From: Dirofilaria immitis | Taxonomy: Eukaryota > Nematoda > Chromadorea > Rhabditida > Onchocercidae | Reading direction: 5' to 3' | Length of the DNA stretch: 64,000 nt | Assembly (NCBI GenBank): GCA_024305405.1 | Contig: JAKNDB010000088.1 | Span: 862,001 to 926,000, forward strand | In this document: positions 13,501 through 25,800 of the stretch, piece by piece | How positions within the stretch are numbered: position 1 is the stretch's first letter | How the letters are laid out: each line of letters starts with the position of its first letter | The notes under the pieces: model-generated | Told to the model about the DNA's origin: nothing | Databases searched by the model: none | What the model saw: only the letters and a program-made list of their open reading frames with translations | Program-made: the position numbers and the translations under genes

Positions 13501-13733
13501 ATATGACGCCAAATTGGTGTATGAAACGAGCTGAATTAATTTTTAAATGTGTGAAGGGATTTATGATGGAAGCATGTTCTGGTAGTTCAACCGCTGGTGG
13601 TGGCCCACCAACCGCTACAACACATTTTAATGTGAATTTTGTTCTACCAGAAGATTTGGAAAAAATCGTTTATACGGAAATTTTGGAACTATTTCCAACA
13701 ATATTTCATATGGTACCATCGGTAGTTATGTGA
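7600..13733 (+). CDS. FERRY3: C12orf4/FERRY3 orthologue (FERRY Rab5-effector complex subunit), 12 exons, one apparent 1-nt frameshift
   Basis: Orthologue of human C12orf4 (DUF2362), subunit 3 of the FERRY complex, which binds active Rab5 on early endosomes and carries mRNAs. Exons: 7600-7795, 8494-8633, 8848-8973, 9155-9301, 9662-9813, 10304-10386, 10664-10870, 11101-11180, 11852-11984, 12639-12694, 13070-13172, 13500-13733. Conserved blocks in family order: LDESFTIYLGAQLKTMHN, LTLYGRNLSSLILLVERD, VGSLYVTRHSNL, VIYHLVVD, GLRNAIRL, TIPLLLVD, and WCMKRAELIFKCVKGFMME near the C terminus. The total is about 551 aa against 552 in human. An Asp/Asn run is encoded at about 11895-11925. The junction of exons 9 and 10 is off by one base. 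Removing one T from the seven at 11970-11976 restores the phase and changes the local peptide to SNLFSIQVIYHL, matching the family. The ATG at 7600 follows an acceptor-like TTAG at 7585. AATAAA overlaps the stop. Confidence 0.92.
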
Positions 13734-14452
13734 ATAAACAGATTTAACAGTAATATTTTGACATTGCATAATATCATACCTTAATTCATACCGCAACTCA
13801 TCAAATAGTCAAATTTATTCAATAATTCAATCGAGATTATATAATTTATAACATTATCAGGAAATTTTTTTGTGTGAGAAAGGTTTTATTTAATGAAAAT
13901 TTAGTTTCCTTTGTTTACATTATAAGATAAAAATAAATTCAAATAATGTTAAGATTAATTGGTTGCTTGATAGAGATAAATTTGATTAGAGCTGAGTTGA
14001 ATTGAATTGGACGATAAATGATTATTAAATGAGTTTAAATTGATTGCCGATATTGATTATCTGAATAAATCAGTTACTAAAACATTTCCAATTAACGAAC
14101 AGAATCCATCTTCTTTCTCTATCAATGATTTCTAAGCTTTGTAATAAGTAATAGCCTACAGCATATTTATTATACAAAAAGTTTAACTATAAGAAGAGTG
14201 AAAATTAAGGAACGAATAATAATATTTCAAATATTCACAAAAGCTTCGATCGTTACAACATTCCAGACAATTAACATGATTTTCAATATCTTAAACAAAT
14301 GCACCTAAGCTTTTATTAGCAGATTGGGAAGATGAGAGACGAAAGAATCTTTGTATCGAGATATGAATGAATGAATGATTCATTTATCAGAAAGAATATT
14401 ACAAATTTGTAACATTATCATCATTTATTCATATAAATTATTCTATCATATT

Positions 14453-14510
14453 ATCATTATTATTATTATTATTATTATCATCATTTCATCTATCTATCTA
14501 TCTATCTATA
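14453..14510. repeat. (TTA)n and (ATCT)n microsatellite
   Basis: About eight TTA units followed after a short interruption by five to six ATCT units. Simple sequence. Confidence 0.85.
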
Positions 14511-15180
14511 AGAATCTTTGATTATTTCTAACATTACAAGAATCTTTGATTCTTATCATGAAAGCTACATCATATTTATATTTCGAGAAATATTTTGTAG
14601 TATTTTTGATTTTCCGATAATATTTTCGTTTACTCTCTAATTCTAATAAATATCCTATTATGTTTATTTAGCTATTTAATTTTTTTCTTTTGAATCTCTT
14701 GGTCCTTTTTTTTTTTATTCTTGATAAAAGTAAAAAAATTTTTTTGAATAAATTAAATTAATAATTATCTATTCATTGATCTTGACAAAGAAAAAACTTG
14801 TTGATTATTTTTCATTCGTTTTTTTGATATTTTGATTTATTTTTATGATATATGTATGTATGATTGAAATTTGAATAACAATAAAATATTTTTGATATTA
14901 TAGCAATGATTAAAAGAGAGCAAATTTAATGGCTGATTAATTATCTAATCATTATAAATTGTATTTGAAAGGAAAAAATAAATTTCTATTTAAAAATATA
15001 AAGCGAAAATCAATTTTTGACTTGAAATTTTTAATGAAAAAGAAAAAAGTAATTTCTCCTGAAGTTTGTAAAATATATATGTTTTTTGTTTTCAAATTAT
15101 ATATGTAATCGTTAAACGAAGTTCAATTAAAGTTTGACACACATATTATACATATTTCAGGCATTATCTCGTATACGGAC

Positions 15181-15312
15181 GCATTGTAGGTGACACGTAG
15201 GTTACGTAGAAAATTATACTTATAGTAACGTAAGCAATCATAAATTATACCTATATCGATGCATTGTAAATGATACGTACGTTACGTATGCAATCGTAAA
15301 TTATACTTACAA
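15181..15312. repeat. ACGT-rich 80-bp direct repeat, two copies
   Basis: The block GCATTGTAGGTGACACGTAGG...TTACGTA recurs 80 bp later as GCATTGTAAATGATACG...TTACGTATGCAATC, followed in both copies by AAATTATAC. At least five ACGT cores occur in 130 bp, which is unusual at this A+T content. Confidence 0.7.
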
Positions 15313-15983
15313 TAATAAATTAAAATAAACGATAACAATTATAAACTTAGCTAAAATTAAATATATTCGTCGAATTATTTCTAAACGAATAATTAATTAA
15401 TTATTACAATAATTAATTGTTACATAACCAAAAATTTTCCCATTCATTTTCTCTTAAAAAAAAAAAAAGAAAAAAAAAGTAAAAATAATATAAAATAAAC
15501 GCAAAATATAATGCTTAAAATTTTCTTAAACAATTTTCTAAAATTTCAATTATTTCCGTAATGAAATCCTTCAGCAATTAACATTTTTATAAAATGATTT
15601 GAGTAAAAATTTTTCAAAAGGCCATCTAAAAGAAACGAAAACTTTAAGACAGGTTTTCCTATTCTTTTTTTTTTTTTTTTAATCTATCTTTCCTAACTAA
15701 TCATTTTATTCATTTTCATTTTTTTAAGTTAACTCAATGAAAATTGTTACATAAAATTATATTTATACATATATATATATATATGTATATGTATATTATA
15801 TATATATGTAACAATTGTCTATAATATAAAATTACTATTTCTTTTTACGGATAAAATTACAAACATTTTTATTTGTATTGGAATAAATAAAATGATTCAT
15901 CATCAATGATTGAAGAAGAAGAAATTGATTAAAATCCTGTTTTTGAAAAAGTTTGTCTCTCGCGTTTATTTGTCCACTTATAA

Positions 15984-15991
15984 TGACGTCA
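15984..15991. promoter_or_regulatory. Perfect CRE octamer upstream of the secreted-protein gene
   Basis: Palindromic TGACGTCA, the consensus CREB/ATF element, about 350 bp upstream of the ATG at 16342. A second perfect copy lies in intron 1 at 16592-16599. Function is inferred. Confidence 0.4.
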
Positions 15992-16136
15992 AAATGAGCG
16001 GATGTACAAATTGAAAATCTTTTTGATTCAAACAACAATTCGTTCTTACCAATTTTCATTTCATATATGTTTGAATATTTGATTCATTTGATTTAACTTA
16101 TCATATTTTCATCATTTAAAATGATTTTATCATTAG

Positions 16137-16196
16137 CAACAACAATAACGACAACAACAACAACAACAACAACAACACCGGTAACAACAACAATAC
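16137..16196. repeat. (CAA)n microsatellite
   Basis: CAACAA repeats with a few interruptions (CGACAA, CACCGGTAA), about 150 bp upstream of the secreted-protein start codon. Confidence 0.85.
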
Positions 16197-16341
16197 CCAA
16201 CAGAAGCAGCAATATATTGGAATATTCTTTGCTAATAAAGAAAAAAAACGAAAATTATTTTTTATTCTAATTTTTATTTAACCAAATATTTTAATTAAAA
16301 ATAAAAAAAAACGCTAATCGATTGAATTACTATTTGAAATT

Positions 16342-17792
16342 ATGATTACTATTATTGTTAATTTTCTGCCTATCTTATTACTATTATTACTATTTATCAA
16401 TGTATCAAAAAGTTATGGAGAATTGGTAAGTTTTTATATATTTTGTTTGTTTATTCTTTTTCTCCTTATTTCTCTTCTTAAATTTTAAAAAATTAAAATT
16501 CCAAATTTGTAATTAATTTATCATTTTCGAGATTTCTTCTTCTTTTTTTTTGGAATTTATTAATTTGAAATTGATCAAGCTATCATATATTTGACGTCAG
16601 TCTCATATATATATTTTCTTACGCAAAAACGTGAAATTAGAAATTTCTAATCTAGCAAGAAACGTGATATTAAGTATTCTAACTTAATATCACGTTTCTA
16701 TTAAGTACGTAATAATACTTAATTACGTAAGTCAAAAATTTTAATTCTTTTAAAAATCGACGAAAAAGAAAACTATTCGAAAATTTGATCCAATTTAATT
16801 CATTTACAAATTATTGAATATTTTTGAATTTTTACTTATCACTTTCAAAATAGCATTGATGATTTTAGAAAAATTTATAGATATTTCATGGAAGAATGAT
16901 TAGTTAATAAATATTGAAAATTCTAAATAAATATTAAAAATTCTAATTATGCTAATTTATTCTAAAAAGTTTCTAAAACAAATTTATTGTATGAAATTTT
17001 CAAACATTTGTTGATTAATTTTACATGATTAGTAAACTTTTTTAATTCTAATATTTTCCAATTTCAGTTAATTATTAAGGTAACTTCGTGATTAATTAAT
17101 TTATGATTTTCTTTTCAATTAATTATTAAAGTTGTAATGTAATTAAAACAGATGACTTCATAATTAATTAATTTACGATTTTCTTTAAAAAAAATTAGAT
17201 AAAATTTAATTGATCGTATTATATAAGCATTGCTTATCATTTATCACTGTGCATTTATTATGTTTAATATTGTAAATTAAATAAGCTTAACTAAAAATTT
17301 AATTTTTAAATTTAATTATTTACAAATTCTTATTACTACTGATTGAAAATATAATCAAATTATACCTATATATATGGTAGAAATAAAAGAACTGAAATAT
17401 TAAATCAATTAATGCATAAATGATTTTAACAATTATTTATATCATTTCATACCTTTCCTATAATTCGAGAAAGTAATTTCTCAAATCAATAATTTCAATT
17501 TTTTTTTTTTGATTACAGAATTACAATTTAAATCGCTATGAAATGTATCAACAATCAAATATTCCATTTTCAACTAAGCCAAATGTTAAAATACGACCAG
17601 GATTTCGTTTGAAAACCGGAATAACTGATCATCAAAGAGCGAAACTTTCGTGGTTAGCTGCTGATACGGAAGCAAAACGTAAGAATTCCGTAGAAGCACC
17701 ACGTGCTCGACCATTATTTCATTTAACAACCACCAAACAACCACAAAGTGTTATTTCATCAACAAGTCATGTTAATTATCAACACTATTATC

Positions 17793-17826
<34 letters not shown>

Positions 17827-18286
17827 CCAGCAACAACAGCAACAACAACCACGGATGATATCAACAACAAATTACATCAATTATCAGTATCCTTATTATC
17901 AAAAATTACCATTTCATTATCATACACTACCACCAATTTATTATGCATCAAATTTTCGAACTATTCCACCTGTATATTATAACAATTATCTACCACCAAC
18001 ATTTGTTCAGCCTACTCATTTACCTTGTAAGTTTGTTTATTTGAAATTTAAATTAATTTTAAAAATATTTCGTTAGTTTTTTTTTTATTCGAAAAATTTT
18101 TTTTCTTTGAAATTTTAATTTTTATTTTTATAGTATCAGAAATGATGTCAGCAATTCGTAGTATATTATCGATTGTTCAAAAAACAATCCATCCGAATAG
18201 TACCAGAAATATCGATTCTGATAGAATTCGTAGTGGTGATAACTCGGAAGGATCAAGTTTGATTAATGGCAGTAAACATTTACCAC

Positions 18287-18338
<52 letters not shown>

Positions 18339-18871
18339 GTCATCATCATCAACAGCAGCTAAAGAGATAGAAATAACATCGATATCAAGAACTGATAATG
18401 ACAATGAGATCGAACAATTGATGAATGTTGAACGAATGAAAGGGACACCAATTCGACAGGTAATAATTTCTGTTTTCTTTTTCTCGCAAAAATTTTCATT
18501 GCAAAAATTATTGTAAAAATTAAATTTGTGCCAAATTTTCGATTGTTTTTTTATTTTTGTAAAAATTTCTCTTTTCCCTCTCTCTGTCTCTCTCTCTCCA
18601 CATTTCTCTCTCTCTCTTTGAATTGATTGAAGCAATTTTTTTGAATAATTTTGGGAAAAATTTTATTTCGTTTATTTTAATACATTTTTTTTATTTGTAT
18701 AATTGTTGTAATATTAGAAAATGAAAGTATTATTTTTATTATTAATTAATATTTTTTTTTATTTCTTTCAGATTAAACAATTATCAAAATTGATCGAATT
18801 AAGTTCGCATGAAATTGATAGAATTGATAATAATAATACTGAAAATATTATTAATAATATTGCTACTATTG

Positions 18872-18902
<31 letters not shown>

Positions 18903-19116
18903 ACGAGCTATCACTACTACAATACCATCAATTACAACAACAACAACATCATCAATTGATGATGGTAGTAATTTGTTGGGAAGTTTATTAAATGGTCGTC
19001 TTGATAAGATAGATTGGTTTGGATCACTTTTTGGCATGAATCATTTGCCAAGTAAGGAAGAAGGTAGTGCTATGGCGCAAATTTTTGAAGGTGGTATATT
19101 TGGTCCAGCTAGTTAA
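16342..19116 (+). CDS. Secreted low-complexity protein, 4 exons, unknown function
   Basis: Not recognised. Exons 16342-16425, 17519-18026, 18134-18459 and 18772-19116 join in phase to 420 codons plus stop, with donors GTAAGT, GTAAGT and GTAATA. Residues 1-28 form a clear signal peptide: a short N-region, then a Leu/Ile core (LPILLLLLLFI) and a polar end. The mature part is disordered and low-complexity: a basic segment with RPGFRLKTG, a Tyr/Gln region with a Gln run at about residues 120-139, a Ser run at about 249-271 and a Thr-rich stretch at about 340-357. It ends in a non-repetitive block with LLGSLLNGRLDKIDWFGSLF and a FGPAS terminus. There are few Cys and no transmembrane segment after the signal. 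The encoded runs are pure CAA, TCA and ACA repeats, so length polymorphism is likely. Cuticle or extracellular roles are possible but unproven. Confidence 0.75.
16592..16599. promoter_or_regulatory. Second perfect CRE octamer, in intron 1
   Basis: TGACGTCA about 170 bp after exon 1 of the secreted-protein gene and 608 bp from the first copy. I noticed no other perfect copy elsewhere in the window. Confidence 0.35.
16658..16699. repeat. Perfect 18-bp inverted repeat (hairpin) in intron 1
   Basis: The left arm at 16658-16675 (AGAAACGTGATATTAAGT) and right arm at 16682-16699 are exact reverse complements separated by a 6-nt loop. It lies in intron 1 of the secreted-protein gene. No RNA family is recognised. 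Confidence 0.8.
17792..17849 (+). repeat. Coding (CAA/CAG)n, polyglutamine run
   Basis: About 19 Gln codons, mainly CAA with scattered CAG and one CAC, inside exon 2 of the secreted-protein gene and in frame with it. Confidence 0.9.
18288..18353 (+). repeat. Coding (TCA)n, polyserine run
   Basis: About 21 consecutive Ser codons, almost all TCA with one TCG, in exon 3 of the secreted-protein gene. The opposite strand reads as poly-Asp, which is only a shadow. Confidence 0.9.
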
Positions 19117-19698
19117 AATTTTTAACTTGGCTCATTTCTTTGTTCTTCTTTTGTTTTTTTTTATTTTCAATTTTATTTTTTTGTTTTTTAGATTTAAAAA
19201 AAAAAATTTGATTTTAATCAAATTTTCAGCAATGAATAATTGGTATGAAATTATTGAAATATTTATGTAAATTTAATGAAATTTAATTAATTCATGAATT
19301 TATAGCAATTTTTTATTATTTTTTTATATATTTATTTAATAAATAATTTTTAAATTAAATTAATTTAGTTTTTAACAAATTCGATTATTTGATTTTTAAT
19401 TATATCAAATTAGATAATACCGTAATCATATCAAATTAATACCATAATCATATCAGATTAGATAATGCCATAATCATATCAAATTAGATAATACCATAAT
19501 CATATCAGATTAGATAATATCAATGCATATGTATGTATGTATGTATGTATGTATTTATTGAAATATTTTATTTTAATTTTTGTTTTTATTTGTTTACCTT
19601 GCCTATCTATATTTATGTAAATATGAATAAAATTTAAATAATATAAGAAGAAGGAAAAGGAAAAAAACAAATAAACATTGGCAGGTAATTAATAATAA
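19117..19698. other. Convergent intergenic spacer
   Basis: About 580 bp separate the stop codons of the secreted-protein gene (+) and the GluCl gene (-). AATAAA-type signals occur on the + strand near 19339 and 19625. The spacer also holds the 26-bp array and the (TATG)n tract listed below. Confidence 0.6.
19400..19554. repeat. 26-bp tandem repeat followed by (TATG)n
   Basis: Four to five copies of a unit close to ACCATAATCATATCA plus GATTAGATAAT, then about seven TATG units at 19527-19554. Confidence 0.8.
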
Positions 19699-22600
19699 TT
19701 ATGATGGTTTTGATACCGGATAATGTGAATAATTCATCCAATATGCACAATTGAATATCAAGAATAATGTTGGAAATATAAGTCCTAAAAAAAAAAAAGG
19801 AATAAGTTAAATCAAAAAAAACGCAATAAAATAAAAGTTTGAAAAATAATAAAGAAATTAAAAATTTTAATTAATTACCGAATAATTAACTAATTAATCA
19901 TTAATTAAAAATAATTATTAATTAAAAATTTTAATATCAAACGATATCAATTTATATTAATATTCCCTCCTGCAATAAAATTTATATTTATAAAAAATTT
20001 GTTTATTACGATTATTATTGCCATATTAATATTATTACAAATAATATTAGTAATAAAATAAATAATACTGATAAAGCATATATGTTATCATAAATGATAA
20101 ATTTTCCTTCGTTGAGCATTTCATATGCTATTCAATAATTGTTTATTAATTAAATTTAAGCGTCTCTAAAATTTCTTTTTCATTTTATCATTTTGCTAAA
20201 ACGTATAACAAAGATAAGTTTGCATCAAAAAATATTCAAACTTTTTCTTTGTCATTTTTTAATAAATTGAATTTTTATTTTCTTATCATTTCAATAAAAA
20301 TTGATAAATAAATAAGATAAAATAGAAAAATTGAATAGCAATGTTAGAAATAAATTTTGATGTTTAATTATTTTAATTTTAATTTTTAGCATAAATTATT
20401 TTTGATAAATATTTATGCTAATTAATTTTCTATTATAGCTTTTTTGTTTTTGTTTTTCATTTCAATTATTGATATATTTACATATCGCATTTTGTTTATT
20501 TTCCTTTTATAAGCAACTAAATAAAATATTCGTAATATCAAATATATCATTATTGATAATAGTAAATCATGATATAATATTATTGTTACTATTATTATTA
20601 TTAATTATTATGATTTAGCTCTTCACTTCAATTATTGATATATTTACGTATTGCATTTATTTTTTTGTTGTATAAACAATAAATAAAGTATTCGTAATTT
20701 CAAGTTTTCCCATTTTAAATATATCATTACTGATAATAGCAAATCATGATATAATATTATTATTATTTATTTCGATCATACCTTTCTCAATAATAATCTT
20801 AAATTATTCGGTCGTTTATTTAATAATAAGCAAAGTAAATAAAAATTATTACCCAGCAATCTTTCCTATGTTTCTTTTTTTTTTTAAAATAAACTATTCA
20901 ACTGCCATGAAATCAATATATTTGAAATGAATATTCATAATTCATAATTCGTTCCTTTTTTTTTTCTTGAAGAATTTAAAAACAAACTTGATAAATAATC
21001 AGCTTGTTTAGCACGATCATCAGTATCAAATTTCCTTTTAGCCAAGCAATAAATTTGAAACGACGATAGTAATCCGTCATTAATTGTTGATTTCGCCTTA
21101 TACGTTGCCATTTATTATCATTATTTATCATATTGATTCGTTCATCATTTTCTTCCTCTGAATCATTCCTTTGCCTTACCCATATTTCACCACATTCCAT
21201 CTATTAAAATGATTTATTAATCGATTATTTTTCAAATTTCTATTATTCAGTATTTAATTACCTAATTCATATTTATTTAATTATATCAGTTAATATTAGA
21301 TAATGATAAGAAAAAATTTTTATCATTTTTATTCGATATCCATATCTCACCATTTTGCATATGCAGTAAATAAGTTCTAATTATAATTTAAATTTAAATT
21401 TACTAATTTAAATAATAACTAAATTTTTAATAACTTTATTAAAATTATCGATTTATTCTCGAAAATAGGGAATTTTATAATTGATAAAAAAAAGCGAAAA
21501 ATTTAATCAGTTTGCTTATCAATTAAAAATTACGCATAAAATTTTTTTCAAAAATAAAAATTAAAAATTAATAATTTGAATGATTGTTTAAAAATCTGAA
21601 ATTATTTAAATTTATTAATTAGAAAATTTTTTTGTTAAAATCAAATTTAAAAATAAAATTTAAGAAAAAGAATAATTACAATTAGTTTATTTTTTTTTGA
21701 ACAAATCAATGATAACAATTTTACCGCATTTTTATTAAAAATGATAAGTTGTGTTGCTGCTACTTGATTAGATCGTTCGATCAGTACATTTGGCCTTTTA
21801 TTTCTTCTCATATCTAAAAAAACTTAATTAATTTTTCTTTTAATTCTAAACAATGTAATGTTAATAATAGTAATAATAATAATAATGATAATGGTAATAA
21901 TAATGATAATAACAATAATAATCAAATAGAGCAATAGCTATAACAATAACATATTAATTGTTAGAGATTAAATTAGCATATATTTAATAATGGATTAGCA
22001 GGAAGAAATGTTCATAATAATGGCAATAATGGTGATAAATGATAATAATAGTAATAGTGATAATTACAGGATGCTATATGATATGCTTATTACAGTTATT
22101 ATTACCAGTATTTATTTGATTACATAAAAATATTTGACCGTAGTACTAGCATATAATATTATCATTATTCCTATCGTTATTATCATCGCTATTATCATTA
22201 TTACTACTGTTATTATTATCATTATCAGTATTTATTTGATTACATAAAAATATTTGACCGTAGTACTAGCATATAATATTATCATTATTCCTATCGTTAT
22301 TATCACTGTTATTATCATTATTGTTATTATTATTATTACGATTATTATTATCAGTATTTATTTGTTGATATAAAATACTTAATTACATTATTAGCTTATA
22401 ATAATATATAAAATTTTCTTCTTAAACGTTAAATTAATGTTTATAAAATTTTATTGAAATATAAAATTTCAAAATTATTTGTATATAATTAATTGAATTC
22501 TCGCCGATAAAAGTATAATTTGACAAATTAAACGAATGCCAATATAATATAAATATGAAATTATAATTTTTATTTTCTTTTCTAAATAATTTTTTTTTAA

Positions 22601-22784
22601 ATAAAATTTAAAAAAGAGAGAGAAAGAGAGAGGAAGAGAAAGAAAGAAGTAAAACAAACTTTTGCTATGATTTCGTGATGACATATATGTCACCCAAGCG
22701 AATTCCAACAATGCTCCAAAAATAAATGTAAGACATGCTGTAATAAATTTATAATTTTAAATATTGAAAAATAAAATGAGAAAT

Positions 22785-22815
<31 letters not shown>

Positions 22816-25800
22816 AAGGAGGGGAAAAAGAAAGAGAAAAAGATAGGGAAAAGTAAGAAATAGTAAAATTGACAATAAATATTATTTAAATGTATAAAGA
22901 GATTGAGAAAAAAAAAAGAAGAATATGATGATAATTGATGAATAAAAATTTGCGGCAAAGATGATAGCAAATTTCACGTAAACTTTCACGTTGTAAAATC
23001 GTTACGTATAAAATCAACGCATCATCCTGATAATCATACAATATGCTGCTAAATGATTAAATGATAATAATGAGAACATTAAATAGTCCAGCTAATCACA
23101 ATAATATCGATTATAATTTCAGATAATCGTGATATGTATCATCAAATAGTTTTTTATATAATCATGATGATATTGCATATTTTGTATAACCGTGATAATA
23201 GTAATAAGTATTTCAAATAATTATGATAATAATGAAATCATAATATCAGATAATCGTGATATATCGTCAAATAATTTCATATAATCATGATAATATCACA
23301 TATTTTGTATAATCGCGATAATGGTAATAAGTATTTCAAATAATTATGATAATAATTAATTGATTTATTTTAAAATATGAGTATAAATAATAGTTATGGC
23401 ATTATTTGAAATGCAAATTTTTTTTATTTTGTAATTAATAATTATGATAGCATATATTTCAAAATATGAAATGAATTAATCAATTAATTAATTAATTAAT
23501 TACCGCCAATCCATATATCAATAGCTTTTGTATACGATACAGGTGGTAATTTAGCATTAATTCCAGAAGCCTGAAGAAATGAAAAATTTCTCGATTAAAA
23601 TTAATCAATGATTAATTGATTGATTGATTAAATTTTATGTTTTATATTTCAAAAATTTAAGATTTCAATAAAATTAATTTATTGCATAAAAACATTGCAT
23701 GACTCTCTCGAAGAAAGTAATTTTTGATTATTTAAATTATAAATTAATAATTTATTTTAGCCGAATTATTGTCTATTAAATTTTCAGAAAGTTTATTTTG
23801 AGTTGCTAATAATGTTTTGAAGTAATTTTAATCAACAAATATTTATAATCTAAAATATAAAATGATTATCTTTTATTCGTTACTTGAATAATTAAGGATT
23901 TAATGCAAAATGAATTAAGAATTTAATATAAAATAAAGTTATCCGAATAATTGAGAAATCAAATAGCTAAAAATTTTATGTAAAATAGTTATTTGATTAA
24001 TTAAGAACTTAGTGCAAAATAGAAATCACTTGAATAATTAACAATTTGATGTAAAATAAAAATTACTTAAAGAATTAATAGAATAATTAAGAACTTAATG
24101 TAAAATAGAAATAATTTGAATAATTAAAAATTTAATGCAAAATAAAATCGCTTAAATAATTGAAAATTTTATGTAAAATAAAAATAATTTGATTAATTAA
24201 AAATTTAATGCAAAATAAAATTACTTAAATAATTAAAAATCTAAATAACTAAAAATTTAATAAAAATAGTTACTTGAATAATTAAGAACTTAATATAAAA
24301 TAAAAATTATTTGAATAATTAAGAATTTAATGCAAAATAGTTATTTGAATAATTAAAAATTTAATGTAAAATGAAATTACTCAAATAATCAAAAATAATT
24401 TTATTTTATAATTTATTAAAATTAATTTAAATAATTAAAATTTAAAAGCAAAAATTTATTTTTGCAATATTTCCATGAAATTGAATCAAAATGATTAAAT
24501 TTAAGAATAAAAAATTTTTTTCTCTGAAAATAGCATATACTTTTACAACACTTATATTCGCTTTTTTTTTAAATCTTAGAAGTTAATAATTAGAATAAAT
24601 AAACTTAATTAATTAATTAACGGTTTAAATTGTTTGCTAATTAAAAGCCATCCGAAATGATAATTACTAATACTAAAATAGCTATTCCAAAATTTTTAAA
24701 GTTAATAATTAGAACAAATAAAGCTAATTAATTAATTAATTGAGTTGTTGAATGATCAAAATTAATTCCAAATAGTGTTAGTATCCGTATTGGAGAAATA
24801 ATATTTTAATGTCAGTAATTCGGATAAACGAACCTAATTAACCAATTAATGATCTAGGTTGTTTATTGATCAAAATTTATACAAAAATTATAAAATTAAA
24901 AGAAAATGAAAAAACCTGAGTAGTCATAGTGAGCAATGTTGTAACACCTAAGGTAACACGAGCAGGTATCGCGGTACGATCTAGCCAAAATGATACCCAT
25001 GAAACGATAACAAGCATCGAACTTGGCACATATAATTGTAATAAATAATAGCTATAAAAATAATTAATTAAAATTTTAATATAATCATTTTATTTTCATT
25101 TAATTTATTAATTATTAAATTTTTATTAATTAACAAATTTTATTTAATTACTAAATTTTTATTAATTAACAAATTTGAATATAAAAATAATCATTGATAT
25201 TGTGAATAAATCAATTAATATTAATTCATTTTTAAGTTTTAAATTTAAAAATAAATTGAAAATTTACAACAATTAAATATAACATGCATTTAAATATAAT
25301 CAAACAAATATTATTATCATATCAAATAAGTATCAAATTAAAATTATTCAATTAATTAATTCTCGCATATTTAATAAATTATCAATGAATAAATTTAAGA
25401 AAATAATTGATATGATAAAAAAAAATTAAATTATTTGATTATCAATTTGATTAAATTAGAACAGAAAAAAAGAAAATTAAAAATTACAAAAGAATAAAAG
25501 TTAGAATAAAAGTAATATAATAATATTTTTAATTTCAATTTTTATAATTATAAACAATTCGTTTTTTTTTTTATTTTATTTTAAATTTATAAGTTAAAAA
25601 CAAAACAAAAGAAAGGTAATAATTGTAATTAACCTGAATTGTCGTCTTAGTTCAAGTACCGTACGTAAACATGAATATGTACCAGTATTTGTTTTACTTG
25701 TACAAAATGTTGTCGTAACGTTACTAAGTTGAAAACTTGGCAACGATGAATGCAAACCCTCTTTTAATTGAACCGGATCTTTACTTTTCCAAACATATTC

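Larger units (their letters stand above)
13734..16136. other. Intergenic, FERRY3 to secreted-protein gene
   Basis: AT-rich spacer with short microsatellites, (TTA)n then (ATCT)n at about 14453-14509, and an AT alternating tract near 15770-15805. The - strand frame at 15835-16059 (74 codons) has a more mixed composition than most spurious frames here, but I recognise no domain. A perfect CRE octamer lies at 15984-15991. Confidence 0.5.

Noticed and set aside
1..13733. CAND1-ABHD12-FERRY3 as a nematode operon
   Set aside because: All are on the + strand, but the gaps are about 1.1 and 2.0 kb, and no SL2-type spacer signal can be shown from sequence alone.
15835..16059. 74-codon - strand frame of mixed composition
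   Set aside because: No domain, no neighbouring exons and no splice context recognised; left as a note in the spacer entry.
18177..19037. - strand frames with poly-Asp and poly-Val runs
   Set aside because: Shadows of the TCA and ACA codon runs in exons 3 and 4 of the + strand secreted-protein gene.
22475..22970. - strand frames rich in Ser/Leu/Phe near 22.7 kb
   Set aside because: Only 22660-22737 is coding (GluCl M3 exon); the rest reads the intronic GA tract.
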